A DNA stretch of 64,000 bases from Mesocentrotus franciscanus (taxonomy: Eukaryota; Echinodermata; Echinoidea; Camarodonta; Strongylocentrotidae): the NCBI GenBank assembly GCA_037976565.1, contig CP137666.1, positions 2,447,495 to 2,511,494 on the forward strand, read 5' to 3'. Both the position numbers and the translations under genes were made by a program. The first letter of the stretch is position 1. Every line of letters begins with the position of its first letter. Below, piece after piece: positions 58,101 to 64,000 of the stretch. Below the pieces are notes generated by a model, which saw nothing but the letters and a program-made list of their open reading frames with translations, was not told where the DNA came from and made no database searches.

Positions 58101-59344
58101 AACTCTTCAACAGTATTTTTGACTGTGTAGAGAAAGAGTGATGAGAAACCAACGGTGCCTACGTCTCTCAAATGGGACCCTTCTGAGAATGCTTTAATTT
58201 TCTTACGAACCAGATACAGGGAAAATAAATGATATGCGATCCACTTAATTTACCGAAAATCGCACATACTATTAAATTCCATTTCGATTTTTTTTGGTAA
58301 ACCTACATCGCAGTGAGAAACATCATAGATCTTGTGTAAAACTTGACGTCATTTCGTATTCCAATTTTGACAAGGTACGGAAGTATAGACTCCATAATCC
58401 CGGTGAATAGGGTATTTCACTTAAACGGAATTTGATGGCATCGAGAAAGTCATCTTGCTCTCGCAAGCGTGGAATATGAGGAGGGTAATTGGCTGGAGCA
58501 CTCAGCAATGCAGTGTCATTTAACACAATGGCTCCACCATTTCGTTCTCAATGACAACCTAAAGTGACATTGCAATGTACAAGGCGTCTACTGTTTTGTT
58601 TTTTTTCTCATTGTAAGTAAAAGGATACATTAGAAGATTATTTGACCTATCATTTCACAAATAAATCTCAACCATTGAAGGATTTCATGATCCTCAGCTC
58701 TTAGTTTCTCGCTAGAAATAAATCGACGTATAAATAAATATGTAATTCGAATGGGCTAAAGACACGATTTTGTTTTCATGTTTTCATTATTGTCATTAAA
58801 ATACCACATTTTTTGTAATGATTAATCCAAACATTGCTTCACGAAGCAAAATGAAATATAGAACACGATTAAAACGACTTTCAAAAAACCAACTCAAGGG
58901 AAATTCCAATACTTTATCCTATTACTTATAGAACCCATGCTCGGATTGGCATGTTTGCACATTTTGAAAAACGATGCACAAGGCTTCTGAAATTGCTTTA
59001 AGTTTATTTTATTAAAATCTTCGCGATCGTGTTATAGATGAAACTAATATAGTTCGGTACGGATGATGATTTTATATCAACAGATCGGTATTTTTCAAAT
59101 GAAAACTAAAAACATCCAGTAGGCTTAATGTCTTACTTTGTTGGCAGTGTTATTAGGACCGGTCGACTTACCCCTGGCATGATGACCCTTTCAATGTCCT
59201 CCATAATGTCTTCCCAATTATCTCCATTGACAGGGGCGTGGTCAGGTATGAGGTGTTTAAGGTACCCCGGCTGGACGTCTGGTAGCGTTCGGCGTGAACG
59301 GATTGTTGATAAGTAGTCTGCCACATAATCCACCATCTCCTTCC
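31708..59344 (-). CDS. HDC: Histidine decarboxylase, 12 exons (first short coding exon outside window)
   Basis: This is a pyridoxal-phosphate enzyme of the group II decarboxylases that turns L-histidine into histamine in the cytosol. Exons on the minus strand, 5' to 3': 59344-59172, 57013-56900, 53720-53669, 40478-40408, 37933-37793, 37162-37019, 36490-36424, 35773-35611, 34494-34404, 33866-33768, 33265-33164, 32151-31708. All junctions are in phase and give 552 residues. The PLP lysine is in NPSKW, the PLP aspartate in HVDAAYAG, the stacking histidine in AHSSLEK and the loop tyrosine in [13 protein letters not shown] has Ser where DOPA decarboxylase has Gly, so HDC is favoured over AADC. With nine residues added, these positions match the human numbering I recall (K305, H194, Y334, S354). 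The first exon starts at GKEMVDY, so only about ten N-terminal residues are missing. A stop follows the acidic C-terminus at 31708; an alternative tail is possible. Confidence 0.95.
32368..32919. mobile_element. TTAA-bounded MITE with AGGGATAGTTGAGTT ends
   Basis: The left end TTAAAGGGATAGTTGAGTT and right end AACTCAACTATCCCTTTAA are perfect inverted repeats. The element is 552 bp, lies in an HDC intron and has no coding capacity. An imperfect outer inverted repeat (agaagggcgttaa at about 32333 against ttaacgctcttct at 32916) suggests nesting in another element; agaagggcgttaactc also occurs at about 3581. Confidence 0.75.
33164..33265 (-). CDS. HDC: HDC exon: [10 protein letters not shown] to VFRLK
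   Basis: This exon of 34 codons encodes [39 protein letters not shown] and [10 protein letters not shown] match the small C-terminal domain of HDC. It is phase 0 on both sides and the donor is gtaagt. Confidence 0.94.
33768..33866 (-). CDS. HDC: HDC exon with substrate-specificity serine
   Basis: This exon of 33 codons reads [17 protein letters not shown], then [16 protein letters not shown]. The serine in IPLSRRF replaces the glycine of DOPA decarboxylase; family work on human HDC shows that this residue favours histidine over DOPA. It is phase 0 on both sides and the donor is gtaaga. Confidence 0.95.
34404..34494 (-). CDS. HDC: HDC exon with catalytic-loop tyrosine
   Basis: This 91-nt exon encodes [30 protein letters not shown]. 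The tyrosine of YLRH is the flexible-loop residue needed for protonation after decarboxylation in this family. YLRH and DFM(HW) are HDC-type readings. Confidence 0.94.
35050..35243 (+). mobile_element. Retroposon 3' tail with ATTGAA repeats
   Basis: A block ending in about five copies of attgaa (gaaattgaattgaaattgaa) follows a short conserved-looking body with gaggatgatccccgataaac. Short tandem tails of this type are usual for CR1/L2-like LINE 3' ends. Too little is present to assign a family. Confidence 0.4.
35611..35773 (-). CDS. HDC: HDC exon with PLP-binding lysine (NPSKW)
   Basis: The exon reads [30 protein letters not shown], then [19 protein letters not shown]. The aspartate in HVDAAYAG pairs with the PLP ring nitrogen, and the lysine of NPSKW forms the internal aldimine. 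HFDC is HDC-like. It starts in phase 1 and ends in phase 2 at donor gtgagt. Confidence 0.96.
35847..35893. repeat. (TA)n microsatellite
   Basis: An alternating TA run in the HDC intron just upstream of the PLP-lysine exon in the gene's direction. Confidence 0.85.
36424..36490 (-). CDS. HDC: HDC exon: [16 protein letters not shown]
   Basis: This 67-nt exon encodes [20 protein letters not shown] plus EI and the first base of a cysteine codon. The ATLGTTG motif is conserved near the PLP in the family. The donor is gtgagt. Confidence 0.94.
37019..37162 (-). CDS. HDC: HDC exon: AHSSLEK to GLVPFY
   Basis: This exon of 48 codons begins with [20 protein letters not shown]. The histidine stacks over the PLP ring in homologues. 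It continues [17 protein letters not shown] to GLVPFY. The SLRGEAL segment is shared with animal HDCs. It is phase 0 at both ends and the donor is gtgagt. Confidence 0.94.
37793..37933 (-). CDS. HDC: HDC exon: GTMSEATLV to VAYCSDQ
   Basis: This exon of 47 codons is phase 0 on both sides. It has [18 protein letters not shown], then KLVAYCSDQ. The S-E-A-T segment contributes to PLP phosphate binding in the family. The acceptor is tctttcag and the donor gtaaag. Confidence 0.94.
37934..40407. other. HDC intron, no feature recognised
   Basis: This 2.5-kb intron lies between the GGGVLQ and GTMSEATLV exons. It contains unremarkable sequence, including a locally GC-richer block at about 39050-39600. 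None of its open frames shows a family signature or flanking splice sites in phase. Confidence 0.4.
40408..40478 (-). CDS. HDC: HDC exon: IGLPSIFTH to GGGVLQ
   Basis: This 71-nt exon carries [15 protein letters not shown] and TNTGGGVLQ. The glycine-rich GGGVLQ stretch leads to the PLP phosphate-binding region. It begins in phase 1 (two bases) and ends in phase 0 with donor gtaaga. Confidence 0.92.
40770..40855 (+). repeat. C run, (CT)n and (GT)n compound microsatellite
   Basis: A C run is followed by (CT)n, an interruption, then (GT)n and a T run. It lies immediately upstream of the LINE fragment at about 40920. Confidence 0.9.
40920..41742 (+). mobile_element. LINE 3' fragment with zinc-finger end of reverse transcriptase
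   Basis: The reading [20 protein letters not shown], then [18 protein letters not shown], matches the CxxC...H...C module (zf-RVT type) that closes ORF2 in L1/Tx1-like LINEs. The frame runs to a stop at about 41268. About 470 bp of non-coding tail follows and ends in an A-rich stretch (caataaaaaaaactattg). The 5' side is truncated. It is oriented opposite to HDC, in its largest intron. Confidence 0.75.
43783..45079. mobile_element. 1.3-kb foldback element with arms of about 290 bp
   Basis: The left arm (43783 to about 44070) and the right arm (about 44780-45079) are inverted copies: both contain acttccgg, gacgtcat/gcgtcatc, cgggccttctcgcgaaactt and gagacaatcactcc in opposite senses. Outer ends read AAAGGGG(A/G)ATACCGAA, with TTAA intact on the right and CTGA on the left. 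Between the arms is a purine-rich tandem array. Confidence 0.85.
44060..44725 (+). repeat. Purine-rich tandem array inside the foldback element
   Basis: Units of roughly 50-60 bp built on gaaagatagaaagagaagat, gatagaaggat and aacaaagaaatacataagga repeat about ten times with deletions. The reverse strand gives long Leu/Ser/Phe-rich open frames that are a by-product of the repeat. Confidence 0.85.
45540..46168 (+). repeat. CT-rich low-complexity tract
   Basis: Long (TC)n and (CT)n runs are separated by pyrimidine-rich sequence with occasional TATC. The open frame through it is rich in Ser/Leu/Phe only because of the composition. Confidence 0.9.
46170..49520. other. HDC intron segment, no feature recognised
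   Basis: About 3.3 kb of the largest HDC intron without element ends, tandem repeats or protein signatures. Sequence complexity is normal, so regulatory sequence could be present, but nothing here shows it. Confidence 0.35.
49521..50277. mobile_element. piggyBac-like MITE with TTAA-CCCTAA ends
   Basis: The left end is TTAACCCTAAAAAGGGCGGG and the right end is CCTTATTAGGGTTAA. TTAA target sites with ends starting CCCTA are the hallmark of piggyBac elements. Matching subterminal blocks (gggggcattatggccccc and ggggggcataatggtccccc) occur at both ends. The element is 757 bp without a transposase. Confidence 0.75.
50374..50772. mobile_element. TTAA-bounded MITE, copy 2 of the 10561-10951 family
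   Basis: The left end is TTAAAGATAAAGGCCAGTTC and the right end is ACTGACCTTTACCTTTAA. The interior (gttgatcatctagcatataa, ttctggaatcatcaaaatga) matches the reverse complement of the 10561-10951 element. It is 399 bp. Its ends have diverged slightly from copy 1. Confidence 0.75.
51881..52334. mobile_element. MITE with AGACCCCGTTCTCA ends
   Basis: The terminal inverted repeats are TTAGACCCCGTTCTCATTCA and TGAGTGAGAACGGGGTCTTA. Inside, gagcggtctaactaagacc occurs near both ends and several partial copies of the end sequence recur. It is 454 bp, non-coding, and lies in the largest HDC intron. Confidence 0.75.
53669..53720 (-). CDS. HDC: HDC exon: [17 protein letters not shown]
   Basis: This 52-nt exon encodes the highly conserved [10 protein letters not shown] motif of group II decarboxylases near the active-site entrance. 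It ends in phase 1 at donor gtaagt. It is followed by a 13.2-kb intron, the longest in the gene. Confidence 0.94.
54562..55009. mobile_element. Palindromic C-rich minisatellite or foldback element
   Basis: The left half repeats a unit of about 17-19 bp like ggacaattaccccc in one direction; the right half repeats its complement gggggtaattgtcc. The outermost ends, aggacatttactccctgggc and its inverted partner at about 54988-55009, pair closely. The centre (about 54820-54870) is unrelated AT-rich sequence. Confidence 0.8.
56436..56820. mobile_element. TTAA-bounded 385-bp MITE, family B copy 2
   Basis: This is the reverse-complement copy of 19559-19943. It starts TTAAAGGCATCGTTTAAC and ends GAATCCCTTTAA. 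It lies just downstream of the HDC exon 57013-56900 in the gene's direction, about 80 bp into the intron. Confidence 0.85.
56900..57013 (-). CDS. HDC: HDC exon: [17 protein letters not shown]
   Basis: The exon has 38 codons, phase 0 at both ends: [20 protein letters not shown], then [23 protein letters not shown] and LGDMLAD are typical of HDC rather than AADC. The acceptor is ttcatgcag and the donor gtaagc. Confidence 0.94.
57014..59171. other. HDC intron, no feature recognised
   Basis: This AT-rich intron of 2.2 kb lies between the first two visible HDC exons. I see no element ends, tandem repeats or protein signatures. Confidence 0.4.
59172..59344 (-). CDS. HDC: HDC exon: KEMVDY to IMPG
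   Basis: This exon encodes the N-terminal swap segment, [12 protein letters not shown] through [13 protein letters not shown] to DIERVIMPG. It opens with two bases of a split glycine codon after the acceptor gttttaag and ends exactly after Gly with donor gtaagt. An in-frame ATG lies at 59336-59334, but homologues have a few residues before this point, so an upstream exon is expected. Confidence 0.93.
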
Positions 59345-61700
59345 CTTAAAACAATAATGGGGGAAAAGACATATTAAAACAATGGTAACAGCAAAAATTG
59401 TCAATAGGTTTAAAGTACCATACGGAAGTTTTCCTCATATTTTCATATCCTTTCACATTTTCTTCTCTCAATGTGTTCCATTATTACATTCGTCATTCTA
59501 TGTAACAACTCTAAATTACGAATGTCACTTTCCATCTTGCAATTATATTTCAACTTTGACCTTTGAAATGTTGGTGGTGAACCCCGAAGCTTACACATTC
59601 ATATAACGATGTATTTGCAATGCCCATCTAATTCAAAGTTTGCGAAGCTCCATTTCCGCTTAAAATTTGTATTACATTTCAAATTTTTATTTATACCAGG
59701 CGGCTTTAGCGTTCTTTCCATGACTGGTATTACGTAATAAGGTTTCATACTACGACCACTGACCATTAAGCCTTGAAATATTAATGCTTCGTCACCCATC
59801 ATTTGGTTTCCATCTAAAACTGCACATAATTAGCCAGAAAGGAGTATATGCTGCAGGCGACTGCCATTAAGACAATATGGTGCCATAATTACCATCATTT
59901 TTTTTCTTCCTTTGGACATAATCTTCGTGAAGGCGTCAAGGTTTTTTATAATGTCCAAATATAAAATGTCGGGTTTGATAGTCAAAGGAAGGCACATCGA
60001 TAAAGAAAATATCTGTTTTCTTTACATCGGGAGAAATGTTGCTTTTAAATGTATCATTCCCATGCATGTATTTTGATCATCGACCTACACATAGTGTGAT
60101 CGTCTGTGGAATATTCAGTGTTTTTTATAGCTATAGTCTCCACATCTTCCAGTTGATGACATGATGTTCAAATGGTTGCATGATAACGGGAGAACATGCA
60201 ATCTATATGCAACTAAGTACTCCTTCATATTTGTTCTCAATTCATGATACGATTTTTTTTTCTGACTGTGTGATCATAAGCATAAAAAACCTAACTGTAA
60301 AATATGACTATTATTTTCTTTATTGCGAAAGCATATTATTTTGTGTATCATGTTAGAAACTAAATCTAAAAACACATTGTTCATTGCTACTGGGTGACGT
60401 CACGCTCATTGCTAATGTTTGGTTGAGAGACCCAATACTAATGTTGGGGATAGAAACACTTTTTATGCATAATCCTAACATCGAACATGAAAGGTAAATG
60501 ACACTTTGTACATAGTGTGGGTTTCTGAATTGGAAATATTGGTGAGAAAACTGGATGTATTTCACTCGGATTCCTGGATGCACAGCTATATTGAAAAGTA
60601 TGGGTCTTCGTGTTTTTACGACGGAAGCTTATATTATGCAAATTAAATTTGCGATAGCAATCAAAAGTATATTGGTCCGTCGTATTGACATGCAAAACAT
60701 AAGATGAGTTTGACATGACTTGTACATGTAGTAAGGATTGGATGAGTACGTAAGAGATAACAGTAACGGATATGGACGAATTCTTCTATTCACAGTATAT
60801 CTCAGGCGCTTCCATACCATTTATGACTAAACATTATGCAAAAAATTAGCATAATGGGATAATTATCTGCGATCTCTAACACTTTTAACCATTGACGGTT
60901 TGGACAACTTTAGCGCCTTTCTTGATTGCCCTTGAGCTTAATCATGTCTCTTAACTCTAATCATGCAACAAGCAGAGATATATGTGGTAATTGACTTTCA
61001 AATGCGTGGAAAATCTGCTTATAGTAATGTCATGGTACCTGACTATTTCCTTTCGGGAAACATATGAAATTGATGCACTACTGTACAATGCGTTTCAGCT
61101 CGTGTCAATGAACAAGCTATTCTATCTACCAAATAATCTAGAGTAAAGGTTTTAATGTTGGTGTCATTTCGTATGCAGTTTTGGAAATCACCAATCATTT
61201 TGCAACATAATGTACACGTGATTTTATCATAGATTTAATGATGGTATTACCCTTTTTGTATAGGTTGTAAAAGTAATAATAACAAATGTGTTTATATAGC
61301 ACACTGTTTATTCAAAATTATGTCAAATTAATCATCTCGATCATATGCAATTATAATTGACAAGACTGGAAAAGCCTTTCATTTATGTTTGTTTGTTGTT
61401 GGTTTTTGCCACACAGTAATATAGAGGAAAAGAGGAAAAGAGGGAGAAAGAGACAGCGGACTGGTTAAGAAGAACATTGTTCAACATTTTTAATTTAAGG
61501 TCTCTGGGAAAACAAGCCTCGAATAAAATGTTTTAAAAAAGGAAAAGAAAGAAATTAACCCATTAAATAATAATTATTGGCACTAAATGACATGATTTTA
61601 CCCAGTACTTGTTGTTGAATATTACTTTTTAAAGTAAAAGTATTTTTAAAAATCACTATAATTGTATTCATTTCCGTCATATATATTAAAACACACAACA
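59345..61700. other. Region upstream of visible HDC exons, no exon recognised
   Basis: The first HDC coding exon would encode about ten residues ending in a split Gly codon before a phase-1 donor. I found no convincing candidate on the minus strand here, so it is probably beyond 64000. The region is AT-rich without recognised repeats. Confidence 0.4.
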
Positions 61701-61711
61701 AAAACAAAACA

Positions 61712-61713
61712 CC

Positions 61714-61779
<66 letters not shown>

Positions 61780-61918
61780 CAGTTAAAATCAAGGAGTAAA
61801 ACGTTGAAGACATTTGCATTTTATTGCATATGGCATTCTATTCAAATTACTTTTACAAAATAGGTACATGTATATAATATATATATATATATATATTTAT
61901 TTATTTATTTATTTATAT
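61712..61918. repeat. (CA)n/(TA)n and TTTA microsatellites
   Basis: A (CA)n and (TA)n compound run lies at about 61712-61777. A second (TA)n run followed by ATTT repeats lies at about 61875-61918. Confidence 0.9.
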
Positions 61919-64000
61919 ACATATGAACAAATCTCTGTTTCTCTGTCGTGTGAAGCAATGAACCGCACTATTTGAGTGTATTCTGCGACGGTATGATATC
62001 ACTTTCGGTTACTATAGACTTAATCCTCGCTAATACATCTAGATTGGTCGACATGGCATCAAAATCTACCGATACAAAATTATGCGTCGGATCTATTTCG
62101 GTCTTTCTCAACACACTGATGCCATGTATAAATCATGGGTCACTATTTTTACGGGCAAGTAACAATTAATTGAGAGCTGCAATTTTTAGAATATGCATGT
62201 GTGTCCAATTTTCAGCCATTTGTATTTGTAATTAAGAGGGCTCATTACTCCAAACGTGCTTTCGCGAAAATTAATCGGCAATACACTACACGATTTTGTG
62301 ACATGTGGTAGCTACATCATATGAAAGTTAACAAGTTATTTTCCGCATTGTAGAATAAATTTTAGCCGAACGAGCTCTACAGATTAGTGGTGGGGGGGGG
62401 GCAAAGTTAATCAAGGCGAATAAAAACCTTAATTTGTGTAAGTTCTAATTTCATGCCTTGCAAGTTTGATTTAATTCATGAGCAGATGTCCCGTGTTTGT
62501 GCATACGCATGAAGTCTGACTGCCTATGTCGAATCCCTTGTAAACGAATTCAGAAGCAAAGTTGTAGCAGACACATTTCATTTATTTTAACAGTTCATTA
62601 CGACCTGTATGACGGTCTAGGCTCATTTAGAGCTCTGCTATTATAGAATTATTTTCAAAGCAACGAAATTGATCTCTTTAATCATTTTCAAACTGGACAG
62701 ATATATTGCTATTTGGTTTGTAATCGTTTAACAAAATCCCGGTAGGAAAACATGTGATGGGTTATAGATCATGATTCTTATTTGTACACTACTTTGCAGA
62801 ATACTAATATACCATGCTTTTGCTTGTCATGATGATATAAAAAAGATGGATACCCTGAGGAATTATTTAATGAATACGTTTAGTGATATGTTATTGTTTG
62901 GTAACGTAATTTTCTTATTGTCAAAGGACACTAAAAAATAAACAAAAAATTAGTGTAAGACCTCAAGATTAAATGACATAGATTCATTTTCCAATTCATT
63001 CATATTTAGATTTCGTATGTAATCATGTATGGGATTAATGCAGTAACCATACAATATTTTTCTACATCATTTGATCAGTTTCATTCTGTCTGATTTGCAC
63101 ATTTGTTAGTGAACATCTTTCATCTCCAAAACTCATAACGTGGAGCTGGTTTTCCACCCATAAATGAAATGCGATTTAATAAGTTAACAATATCTTATCA
63201 TTTGTGAAAAATATTGATAATAACTATAAATGAATAATGCCTTGAAAACCAATGTTGATATAAATTGTGAGGCTGTTAATTTCTCTCTTTCTATCTTTAC
63301 ATCTTGCAAAAACTAATCTAAGAGACTGAAACTCTAAGGATTTTCTTACATTCCATGCAGGTTAAAAACCATTGCAGCATGGAGCCGTATAATTAGTATG
63401 GTGATACAACCTTACATCATGATTGACATTCAACTATTAAATTAGGAATAAAACCATGGCAGGTGGGTCATCTTGAAACATTTTCCTTTAAAGCTTGGTT
63501 AGAGACACGTCAAATGCATCATCAACTTTCTATTACTATTGTATTTGTTTTTAGAAATTGGATTCTCGCTTTTAGGTCCCACGAGGCCTTTAACGAGTAA
63601 AATATAGTCGATGCGACGTAATTAGAAAGTGTATTAGATGTAGCTATAAATCATTCAGCTTATTTCATTTTAAGTGAACTCTGCTGGCTCTAAGTCCAAG
63701 CTCTCAATGATGACAGGGTAATTCGTTCTTAGGATTTATAGATTTTTTTTGTTTTGCTTTAACACTAGATTGGAGATAATAAAATAAGAGTTACTTTCTT
63801 GGACAGAGGCGTTCACATGATGATGCATTGTACTAATGTGATCAGAGAGACAATACATCGCCCTCAATCATTGTCAGACAACGGGGAAGAGGCAATGACT
63901 CTCATTGGTATTAATGAGATAGGTTGAATGAGGGGGCCGAAGGGGTTGAAAGTAGTACCACTCCAGCATGGCTTCAATCACTGACACATGTAAAATTCCC
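61919..64000. other. AT-rich flank, no gene recognised
   Basis: This stretch shows no splice-flanked frame with a family signature. It is either the 5' intron of HDC or intergenic DNA. Confidence 0.35.

Noticed and set aside
29864..59344. DOPA/aromatic amino acid decarboxylase as the identity of the minus-strand gene
   Set aside because: YLRH, DFMHWQIPLS, FEIPA and HMHAY are HDC-type, and the specificity residue is Ser, not Gly.
973..59344. Functional linkage of the lectin receptor and HDC as one immune system locus
   Set aside because: The genes are convergent, separately structured and share only transposon families. Adjacency alone is no evidence of joint function.
61021..63360. Candidate first HDC exons on the minus strand (near 61040 and 63350)
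   Set aside because: One hits a stop before the donor. The other encodes only Met-Glu before a weak donor and would not give the expected residues.

Overview
This is an animal nuclear genome window: AT-rich, intron-rich, with a scaffold gap of exactly 500 N (1810-2309) and many microsatellites, MITEs and LINE/SINE fragments. It holds two convergent multi-exon genes. The lectin/PAN repertoire, the repeat types and the clear histidine decarboxylase suggest a marine invertebrate deuterostome, most likely an echinoderm such as a sea urchin. That placement is inference; no species marker is present.

Plus strand, about 1-27.2 kb: the 3' part of a type I membrane receptor of mannose-receptor style. 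I resolved 26 coding exons (973-26521) whose phases join without a break into about 1300 residues. In order they encode a C-type lectin-like domain (CTLD) that lacks its 5' half, one PAN/apple domain, seven complete CTLDs, short Thr/Pro linkers, one transmembrane helix and a short tail with an FxNxxY internalisation-type motif. The signal peptide and N-terminal domains lie left of the window. CTLDs 1, 4 and 5 keep both EPN and WND (mannose-type calcium/sugar motifs); CTLD 3 has QPD; the others are degenerate. Two decayed copies of lectin exons sit inside introns.

Minus strand, about 59.3 kb down to 31.7 kb (possibly 29.9 kb): a histidine decarboxylase (HDC) gene in 12 resolved exons. It carries all the diagnostic catalytic residues, including the serine that separates HDC from DOPA decarboxylase. 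Only the short first coding exon is missing and is probably to the right of the window. A GC-AG splice in the last exon would join, in phase, to an acidic 206-residue exon at 29864-30486 and give a second C-terminus.

The two genes meet tail to tail around 27.2-29.8 kb. Introns and flanks carry several families of non-autonomous DNA elements bounded by TTAA, long foldback elements, a palindromic C-rich minisatellite, degraded LINE 3' ends, tRNA-derived SINE sequence and long simple repeats. Nothing suggests that the two genes act in one pathway. The most unusual observations are the decayed exon copies, the PAN insertion, the coordinated cysteine loss in CTLD 1 and the possible alternative HDC tail.
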